A stretch of DNA of 64,000 bases from Massilia sp. Root133 (GTDB lineage Bacteria; Pseudomonadota; Gammaproteobacteria; Burkholderiales; Burkholderiaceae_D). The position numbers and the translations under genes were made by a program. The DNA is taken from contig NZ_LMEW01000013.1 of assembly GCF_001426525.1 (NCBI RefSeq), positions 1 through 64,000 of the forward strand, written 5' to 3'. Below the pieces are notes generated by a model. That model made no database searches and was not told the DNA's origin. It was given only the letters and a program-made list of their open reading frames with translations. Below are positions 48,420 through 57,000 of the stretch, piece by piece (position 1 is the first letter of the stretch; every line of letters starts with the position of its first letter).

Positions 48420-50050
48420 GGCTGCTGCGTCACCCACACCGGGGCCGACCACAGGATCTTGCCGTCGTCCTGCGTCACCTTCGCATAATAGAAATGCGCG
48501 CCCGGCGCAGGCGCCGTCGTGACGTCGGCCTTGTCGGAGAGCTGGCTCACGTCGCCGTTGCGTCCCGGGACGCCTTCGATGATCGCCACCGTCGCGGCCT
48601 GCCGTCCCGTCGCGCTGGCGTAAGCCACCTGCAGCCGCAGCGCGCCCGTATTGTCGAAGCGCTCGCCCATCAGGTGGCCGTTCGCGGTGAGGACCACCTG
48701 CGCATCCTTGTCCATCGTCGCGAACACGCGGCGGGCACGCACGGCCTCGAGGAAGCTGGCGCGCGTCAGCGGCACGCCGTTCGGGATCAGCACGGCGCTG
48801 CGGTTGCTGTACGACGCGCCCCAGTTGGCGCAGTGGTTGTCCTGGTTGCTGCTGAACGCCACGTGGTAGCCCGCTTCCAGCAGCTTGTTGCAGGCCAGCT
48901 CGAAATTGCTGCGCCGCGTCTCGCCCTCGTTCTCGCTGACGGAAAACGCGGAGCTGTTGACCACTTCGCACAAGGCCATCACGGCGTCGCCGTCGGGAGT
49001 GTATGCGAGCGGCGTGCCGTTCACGGTGAACTGGCCGGTCAGCGCAGGATGGTTGAACTGGCCGGTCAGGCCGCGCTGGCGCATCAGCGCGTACAACGCG
49101 GCGTAGTCGCTCTTGGCCGTCGGCGTGTCCGCAAGCAGCTCGCCCTTCCCGTTCTTTTCCCAGCCGAGCAGCTCGTCGCTGTCGAAGATGTTCAGGTGGC
49201 CGCCATTGCCGATCACGCCCCATTCCATGCCGTACAGCGCGAGGAAGCCCGGATTCGCATCCGAGTAATCGCGCGCCGTCTTCAGGCCGGCCCGGTACAG
49301 CGCCTTCGCTTGCGCGGGATCGGCATCCGGGTTCGTGCCGTCCGAACCGTCGTACATGTGGTTGTGCTCGGAGACCATCAGGAAGTCCAGTCCGTGCCTG
49401 CGCGCATACGGATACGCTGCGTCCGGACCGTAGGGCGCCGTCTGCGGGTCTTGCGCGCCGTGGCAGTTGTCGACGGGGCCGCCGCCGTCGCTGTCGCGCG
49501 TCTGGCTGTGCAGGTTGCCGTAATAGACCGTGTACGGCAATGCGCCCGGCGCCGGCATGGCCATCATGCGTGCACGGCCCGTCGGCAGCGGAGAGAACGC
49601 GGGCAGCGCGGGCGTCGGCACGCTGCCGACGGCGATGTCCCACGCCTGGTCGGCCGTCTCGCTGCCGCTCGCGGCATGCAGGCGCACGCGGTAGATGCCG
49701 GGCGTGGGCCGGCGGCCGGCGAGGATGCCCGACCAGCGTACGGCAACGTCACGCGGCGTGCCGCCCAGCGCCAGCCGCCCCTGCCATTGGGCGACGCGGC
49801 GGCCGGACGGCGTGACGAGCTCCAGGCGCCACGTCACGGGACGGCGTGCCTTTCGACCTGCCTGCAGGCCGGGATACTCGAACGACAAGGTGAACGTGCG
49901 CGCATCGCGGACGTCGCCGTGGTACGGCGCGAGCAGGGTCGCATCGAACTCGTTATGTTCGAGCGTCGCGGCCGGCGCAGCGCTACACCAGGGGTTGAAC
50001 ACGCCGGCCGCGGCCAGCACCAGGGAGAGAGTGGGGATCGAGGTTTTCAT
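48416..50050 (-). CDS. CehA/McbA-type PHP-domain metallohydrolase
   Basis: 544 residues. Signal peptide (MKTSIPTLSLVLAAAGV; cleavage near CSA), an N-terminal beta-sandwich (about 30-150) and a PHP-type hydrolase domain beginning YYGNLHSQTRDSDGG. Further metal-ligand candidates are SEHNHMY, GMEWGV, NHPALTG and NQDNHCANWG. The family includes carbaryl and carbofuran hydrolases, but most members have no known substrate. The last four bases overlap the convergent GDT1-like gene. It follows the Tsx-like gene on the same strand after 95 bases. Confidence 0.85.
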   Translation of the reverse strand: MKTSIPTLSLVLAAAGVFNPWCSAAPAATLEHNEFDATLLAPYHGDVRDARTFTLSFEYPGLQAGRKARRPVTWRLELVTPSGRRVAQWQGRLALGGTPRDVAVRWSGILAGRRPTPGIYRVRLHAASGSETADQAWDIAVGSVPTPALPAFSPLPTGRARMMAMPAPGALPYTVYYGNLHSQTRDSDGGGPVDNCHGAQDPQTAPYGPDAAYPYARRHGLDFLMVSEHNHMYDGSDGTNPDADPAQAKALYRAGLKTARDYSDANPGFLALYGMEWGVIGNGGHLNIFDSDELLGWEKNGKGELLADTPTAKSDYAALYALMRQRGLTGQFNHPALTGQFTVNGTPLAYTPDGDAVMALCEVVNSSAFSVSENEGETRRSNFELACNKLLEAGYHVAFSSNQDNHCANWGASYSNRSAVLIPNGVPLTRASFLEAVRARRVFATMDKDAQVVLTANGHLMGERFDNTGALRLQVAYASATGRQAATVAIIEGVPGRNGDVSQLSDKADVTTAPAPGAHFYYAKVTQDDGKILWSAPVWVTQQP

Positions 50051-50103
50051 GATGCAATTTTTGCAATTGCATGCATGCCGGCCTTGATCCAAGGCTCATA
50101 AAA

Positions 50104-50132
50104 TTGTCATTTAGATATTAACTTATTGACAA
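50104..50132. promoter_or_regulatory. AT-rich inverted repeat upstream of the PHP hydrolase
   Basis: TTGTCA (50104-50109) and TGACAA (50127-50132), extended on both sides by A/T runs, form a dyad separated by 17 bases in an AT-rich stretch unlike its surroundings. Its position 55-100 bases upstream of the hydrolase start fits an operator. A sigma-70 promoter could overlap it (TTGTCA as -35) but no good -10 follows. Confidence 0.35.
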
Positions 50133-50145
50133 ATTTTAAGGCCGT

Positions 50146-51015
50146 TCAAAAGTGGTACTCGGCCCTTACCATCGGGGTGCTGGCGCGCTGGCCCCGGTTG
50201 CCGGTCGTGCCGGCCGTGTTACCGAATTTATTGTTCCAGAACTGGTATTCGAGGCCGATGCGCAAACGTTTTTTCGGCTGGCCGACATGGCTGCCCACGT
50301 CGTACATCAATTGCATGTCCAGGTTCGTCTCGGCGCCGGTGCCGCTGCCGACCTCGTCGCGGCCCTTGGCGCCGATGAAGTTCAAATAGCCCTCGAACGC
50401 CCAGCCTGGCGCCCACCGTTCGGGGATCGGGATGCCCCAGCTGGCCGAGAACATCGGGTGGATGTCGTAGGTGTAGCGTCCGCGTACCTGGGAGATCGGC
50501 GGGAACGCGCCGCTCGGCGCATTGCTTTCGTGGACCAGCAGCAGGCCCGTGCTAAGAAAGCCGGGCACGTCCCACATCAGGGCCGGCCCCGCCACCAGCA
50601 TGCGCTTGCGCGAGTTGTAGCCCACGTCGTTCTTCGTGTTCCAGTCGAAGCCCAGCACGAGCCCCACGCCCTTGACGGCGCCGTAGGCCAGCGGCGCGCC
50701 GCGCAGTGCGCCGATATCCAGTGTGTGGCGGTAGACGACGTAGGCCTCCTGCGCGCCCTCGTTCTGCGTCCGCGACGCGGGATCGTTGCGGTCGGACTGC
50801 AGCAGGTCGACGTTGACGTAATTCGAGCCGTACTTGTAGCCGCTCGCATGCGTCAGCGCGACGATGTGCTTCTTGATGTCGGACGGATTGAACGGCTCGC
50901 GGAAGCGCTGGCCGTAGCGCCAGCTGAGCGCCGTGTCGCTCCAGTCGGCGGCGTGCGCCGACATGCTTACCGTCCCGATCAGGAAAGCCACCGCATGCGC
51001 ACGTCGCGTGTTCAT
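50146..51015 (-). CDS. Tsx-like outer-membrane channel protein
   Basis: 289 residues with signal peptide (MNTRRAHAVAFLIGTVSMSA, cleaved near AHAAD) and terminal Phe (VRAEYHF). The pattern ALSWRYGQRF, THASGYKYGSNYVNVD and YVVYRHTLDI is that of Tsx/outer-envelope proteins, 12-strand channels for nucleosides or small solutes. Its start overlaps the stop of the giant glucan synthase gene by four bases (ATGA). Coupling to a glucan-synthase gene hints at a role in export or periplasmic handling, but that is only positional. Confidence 0.8.
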   Translation of the reverse strand: MNTRRAHAVAFLIGTVSMSAHAADWSDTALSWRYGQRFREPFNPSDIKKHIVALTHASGYKYGSNYVNVDLLQSDRNDPASRTQNEGAQEAYVVYRHTLDIGALRGAPLAYGAVKGVGLVLGFDWNTKNDVGYNSRKRMLVAGPALMWDVPGFLSTGLLLVHESNAPSGAFPPISQVRGRYTYDIHPMFSASWGIPIPERWAPGWAFEGYLNFIGAKGRDEVGSGTGAETNLDMQLMYDVGSHVGQPKKRLRIGLEYQFWNNKFGNTAGTTGNRGQRASTPMVRAEYHF

Positions 51016-54000
51016 GGTCGCATCTTTTCGCAGGTCGTCCAGTTCATGTGCGGCGCCGGGGCGGCCGGGTCGTGGCGGGAAGCCACGTGCAGTTCCACCT
51101 CGTGCGTCCGGCCGTCGTCCACCAGCGCGATCGTATTGCCCTGCTGCGCCACCCCGTCCACGTGCAGCAGCGGCTCGTCCGCGCGCCGCACGGCGATCGT
51201 GTACTGGCTGCCGCGGTAGCGGTAGTGTAGACGGAAGCCTTCCCAGTTGGCAGGCAGGCGTGGCATCAAGGTCAAGGTTTCGCCGGCTCGCGTCACCCCG
51301 AGCAACGATTCGACGATCAACCGGTACATCCCGCCGGCCGAGCCCGCGTACCAGCTTGCCGTCATCACGTAGGGCGCCGTGCGCTCGGCCGGGACGAGCA
51401 TGCGCGCCAGTGCCCACGCACGCTCCGTGTCGCCCAGGTGCGCGAACGCCATCGCCGCCCAGATCGCCGCCTGCGTGTCCTGGACGCCGCCGCCGTCGCG
51501 CACGAGATGGGCGTCCACCGCCTCCATCGCGATGCGGGCCCGGTCCCGGTCGGCCGCGCCGGACAGCACGGCCCAGCTTTGCGTGGCCGCATCGATGCCG
51601 CTCGCGCTGTCGTCGCCATACGCGCGCCGGTACCAGGCGCCGTCCCACGCGTTGCCGTCGAGGTTGTGCGCGAGGACCTGGGCCGCGCTGCGGCACGTCG
51701 TGCAGAAGCCGTAGTCGCCGCGGCGGTCGGCGAGTTCCGCGAAGCGGCACAGCACGTCGTACAGGAAGAACCCGAGCCGGACGCTCTCGCCAACGCCACC
51801 CGCCCCCGGCGGCAGGCCGTGCGGCCCGAACACGAGGGCGCGGCGTAGCGCGCGCACGCAGTGTTCGTAGATGCTGGCCTGTTCCTGCGAACGCTCGGGC
51901 AGGTCGCAATACGCCGCCTCGTCCTGCCTGAGCGCGCGGCCTTCGATGAACGGCGCGATCTCGTCCAGCAGTGCGTAGTCGCCCGTCACGCCCACGTAGC
52001 GGTGCACCGCGAGCGGCAGCCACAAGGCATCGTCCGGGCAGCGTGTGCGCTCGCCGCGGCCCGTCGGCGGATGCCACCAGTGCTGCACGTCGCCTTCGAC
52101 GAACTGGTGGCCGGCGAACAGCAGGATGTGGTCGCGCAGCAGTTCCGGACGCACGTGCACGGCCGCCATCGCATCCTGCAACTGGTCGCCGAAACGGTAT
52201 GCGCCCACCGACTGGTCATGGCTCGTGCGCGCCCACATGCGGCACGCGATCGCCTGCACCATCAGCCAGCCGTTGACGAGGACGTCGAACGCGGGCTCCG
52301 GCGTCTCGATGCGGACGGCGCCGAGCGTGTCGTCCCAGAAGTCGCGCACGCGCGCCAGGTCGGCGGCGGCGGTCACGGCACCGCTGTGGCGCTGGACCAT
52401 GCCGGTGGCGTCCAGGTTGCGGCGTCCGCCCACGCCCAGCATGAACACGAGTTCCTGTTCTTCTCCCGGCGCCAGGTCGATGACGGTTTGCAGCGCGGCG
52501 CACGGATCGAGCGCGGCGCCGCTGCGGCCGGACAAGGTCGTGCGAGCGAGCGCGGCCGGATGGGCGAGGCTGCCGTCGCGGCCGATGAATTCCGCGCGGT
52601 CGCAGGTAAACGCCACGTGCTCGGCATCGAGGTGGAAGAACGCGACGCGGCCCGCGAAATCCCCGTTCCACGCGTTGCGGGCAAACAGCGCGCCGCTGAC
52701 GGGATCCTGCTCCGTCACCACGTGCGGCGCGGCGTCCGCGCGCAGCTCGCCCAGCACCCACTCCACGTAGCCCGTGACGGACAGGCGCCGCGCCGCGGTC
52801 CCGTCGTTGCGCAGCTTGAGCACGATGTGTTTCAGCGGCGCGTCCAGCGCCACATACGTCAACAGCTCGCTGTGGATGCCGTGCGCCGCGTGCTCGAACA
52901 CGCTGTAGCCGAAGCCGTGGCGCGTGACATGGCCGGCGCCGGACGGTGCCGGCAGCGCCGTCGGCGACCAGAACACGCCCGTCTGCTCGTCGCGCAGATA
53001 AAACACTTCGCCGCCGCGGCCGGCCACGAGGTCATCGTCCCACGGCGTCAGACGGAATTCATGGGCATTCTGGTTCCAGCTGTACGCCTGGCCGCTTTCC
53101 GAGATCACCGTGCCGAACATCGGGCTCGCCAGCACGTTGACCCACGGCGTGGGCGTGTGCCGGCCTGGGCCCGTGCGGATGACGCATTCGCGGCCATCGG
53201 CCGTAAAGCCGTCGATGTCGTCGTCCGGGACGGCCGGCGCGGTCCCTTCGTCCTGGTCCGGCGCCGCGGTCGGCACCAGCGCCGGCGGCAGCTCGGCCTT
53301 GCGCGCGGCCGCGCGGCGCAGCTGCTCGGCGAGGCTGCCCTGGTCGTCGGCCAGGACCACGCGCGCCACGGCCTGCATCAGCATGCGCTCGTCCAGCGAC
53401 AGCTGCTCGGACGTGCACACGTACACGCCGCCCGCGCCGGGCAGCCGCATGACCTCGTCCTGCAACGCCGCCGGGCCGTCGCACCAGACCACGAGGTTCG
53501 CGGCGAGTCCTTTCGCGCGCCACCACGCATACGCCTGGACCGCCTGGCGCGCGAGGTCGAGGTTGGCGGCGTCGCGCAGGTGCAGCAGCACGAGCGGACG
53601 GTCGCCCGGAATGCCGAGCGCTTCCAGGTCGGCCCGGCCGTACTGGTTGCGCGCGATGACGGCCGGGTCGGCGCGCAGCGCAGGCTGCGGACACAGCACG
53701 CTGCCGGCCAGGCGCGCGTACGACTGGGCGTCCGCCTCGCTCGCGTTCAACTGGCGCAGCATGACCTGGCCGTGCGTCCACGCGAGTTCGGGCACGCGGT
53801 CGGCCACCTGGCGGTCGCGGTATTTGTCGATCAGGCGCAGCGCGTGGTCGCGCGTCTCGGCCACGCCCAGCACGATGTCGACCGTCGCTTCCTGGTGCGG
53901 CGCCAGCGTCAGGATGCGGCGGATCGCCAGCACCGGATCGGCCACGATGCCGTCCAGGCCGTCCAGCGGCGCGCGTCCCTCCAGCGCGGCGGGATGCGCC

Positions 54001-57000
54001 CTGCTCCGTCCGCGGCCGATGAAGTGCGCGCGGTCCGTCCCGAACTGGGCCGCGGGTGCGTCCGCGCCGTGCACCGTCATCACGTTCAGCAGCCATGCCT
54101 GCCCATGCGTGCACAGGAGCGCATCGCGCTGTGCCAGGATCTCCATCTGCACGGTTGCCGGCGCCGCCTCCGCGTAGCTCGTCAGCTCGATGGTGCGCGT
54201 CGTGCCCGTCCGGTTGGCGATGCGCAGGCGGCGCAGTTCGACGTCGTCGTCGGGCGCGACGACGATCTCCGTGTGCAGTTCGATGCCGTGGTCGCGCCGG
54301 TGGAATGCGGCGCGGCCTTCGGAGAACCGGGCTTCGTCATGCTCGGGCCGCGCCAGCGTGGGCCGCCAGGTGTTCGACCACACGGCCCCGCTGTCCACGT
54401 CGCGCACGTAGCAGACATGGCCGCCGTCGCCGGCGGTCGGATCCGCGCGCCAGCGCGTGACGGCCAGGTCGCGCCACGCGCTGTAGCCGGCGCCGCTCGC
54501 CGTCACCAGCACGTGGTAGCGGCCGTTGGACAGCAGTTGCACGTCCTGCGGCGCGGCGTCCGGTTGCGTCACCGTGCGCGCCGTCGTGGCGCTGTCGGGC
54601 GCGCGCGGGCGCATGTCTTCGACCTCCACGTGCCGCCCCGCACCGGCGCGCGGCACCGGTTCCTGCAGCAGCGGCAACGCGGCCTGGAACTGCGGCTCGG
54701 CGGCGAAGCGGCGCTGCATGGGCCGGTCGTGCAACAGGCAGGACAGCGCCAGCAAACCCATGCCCTGGTGGTGCGCCATGAACGCGCGCACGATCGCATG
54801 GGCCTGGCCCGCGGGCCGCCGCGCCGGCGTGTAGTCGACGGCTTCATAGAAACCGTAGCGGCCCTTGAAGCCCAGCTGCGCCATGCGCTCCAGGTTGGCG
54901 CAGGCGCGCTCCGGTTCGACCATCAGCGCCAGCAGCGCGGCGTATGGCGCGACGACGAGGTCTTCGCCTGACGCCCGTTGCGTCCCCGTGCCGGGTACGC
55001 CGAAGGCGCGGTACTGGTAATGCAGCGCGGCGTCCATCGCGTTGTAGCCGGATGCCGCAAAGCCCCACGGCACGTCGCGGCGGCGGCCGTATTCCGCCTG
55101 CGCGCGGACGATGCCCCGGTACGTCTGGTCCAGCAACGTGTCGCGGTACGCCGGCATCACCAGCAGCGGCGCCAGGTAGTCGTCCAGCGCGCCGTCCGTC
55201 GACAGCAGCACCGGGTGGCCGTACGCGCGGCACGACTGGCGGCCCAGCGCGGTCCAGTGTTCCTGCGGCAGCTGGCCGCGCGCGATGGCGGTGAAGCTGG
55301 CCAGGCGGGCATCCGATGCGAGCAGGCCCGTGTCCGCGTCGGCCAGCAAACCGAAATCCATGTCCGCACACGCGCGCGCGGCACGCGCCAGCTGCTCGAT
55401 CTCCTGCAGGCGCACCTGCGCGTTCGTGCTGCCTTCCGCGACAAGCCCGGCGAGCAGCAGCTGGCGCGTGCGCTCGTCCGGTTCCAGGTCGTCGCCCGGC
55501 GCCTTCATGCCGAAGCCGGCCAGCTCGCGCACCGTCGGGATGCGGGTGAGGCTCGAATCGATCACGTATTCCTGCACGACGCGCATCCACGGCGCCATCG
55601 CCAGCAGGTCCGCCTGCGCGGCCGCCGTTTGCCGCGCCAGCCTGCCGGCCCAGTCGCGCAACTGCGGATCGGCGTCGTCCGGCACGGCGGCGCACAACGC
55701 CTCCGCGTGGCGCGCCAGCGTTTGCAGGCAATCGGCGAGGCCCGGCAACGTGCCCGCATTGCGGCAGCGCTCCGGCGAGAGGTGCAGGCGCAGCGCGGCG
55801 ATCGCCTCGCGCACGGCGGGCACGGCGTGTTCTTCGACGACGTCCAGCGTGTCGCGGATGCCGTCCAGCGCGCGGCTGGAGGCGATGGGCTCGTTGGCCA
55901 GCCGTTCCAGGCCGGCGGCCAGCGTGAGCAGGTGCGCCGCCAGGTTGCCGCTGCCGGTGGCCGCCACGGACAGGGGCTCCAGCGTGCGCGTGTCGTACGC
56001 GTCGTGGAAATGGCCGCGCTGGCGTTCCAGCCGGCCCATCGTGTCCAGCGCCGCACGCGTGCGCGCCAGCAGGTCGCCCGCAGGCGCGTAGCCGAAGTCC
56101 CAGGCCGTCATGTTGGCCAGCAGCGCGAAGCCCACGCTTGCGGGCGACGTGCTGTGCGCGACGACGGGGGCCGGGTGTTCCTGCAAGTGGTCCGGCGGCA
56201 GCCAGTTGCTCTCGGCCGTGACGTGGTCCTCGAAGAATGCCCACGTGCGGCGGGCCGTCGTGCGCAGGAACCGGCGCTGCGCCTCCGCCAGGTGCGGTGC
56301 ATGACGCGCAGCCGGCAGGCTGACCCACCATGCGACCACGGGCGACAGGAACCACAGCAGCAGCAGCGGCGCGGCCGCGAACAGCGCGAGCGGGTTCGCA
56401 AAGCTGAGCAGCACGGCGACGCCCACCGCGAACGCGGGCGCGAACCACATGTTCTGCCAGTTCGACTCCATGTCCGTGCTGGAGCGCGACAGGGTGGGCG
56501 CGCGCCATTCCAGGCGCAGCCGTTTCGACACGAGCATGCGCCACGCGCCGCGCGCGATCGCGTCCACGCTGTAGCTGGCCTCGTGCGGCAGGAAGGCCGT
56601 GTCCAGCAGCGCGTGATAGAGGCCGATGCGCGCGTCGTGCGCGCAGTGCCGCAGGTGCGCGCCGGGCGCGACGTCGTGCGGCTTGTCGGCCAGGGCGACG
56701 AGCGTGCGCAGCGCGAACGGCACGAAGAACACGGCCAGCACGGCCGCGGTCCAGAACGCGGGCGCCGGCAGCAGCGCCCAGCACAGCACCAGCAGGATGC
56801 ACAACGTGGGCGCGACGAGGCTGCGGCGCAGGTTGTCGAACAGCTTCCAGCGCGCCAGCGGCGGCAGCGGATTCGCTTCGCGGCTGCGGTCCGCCCGCGG
56901 CACGCGGTCGCGCAGCCAGCCGGCCAGTTGCCAGTCGCCGCGGATCTGGCGGTGGCGCCGGGCGACATCGTCGCTGTAGCGCGCCGGGCATGGCGCCACG

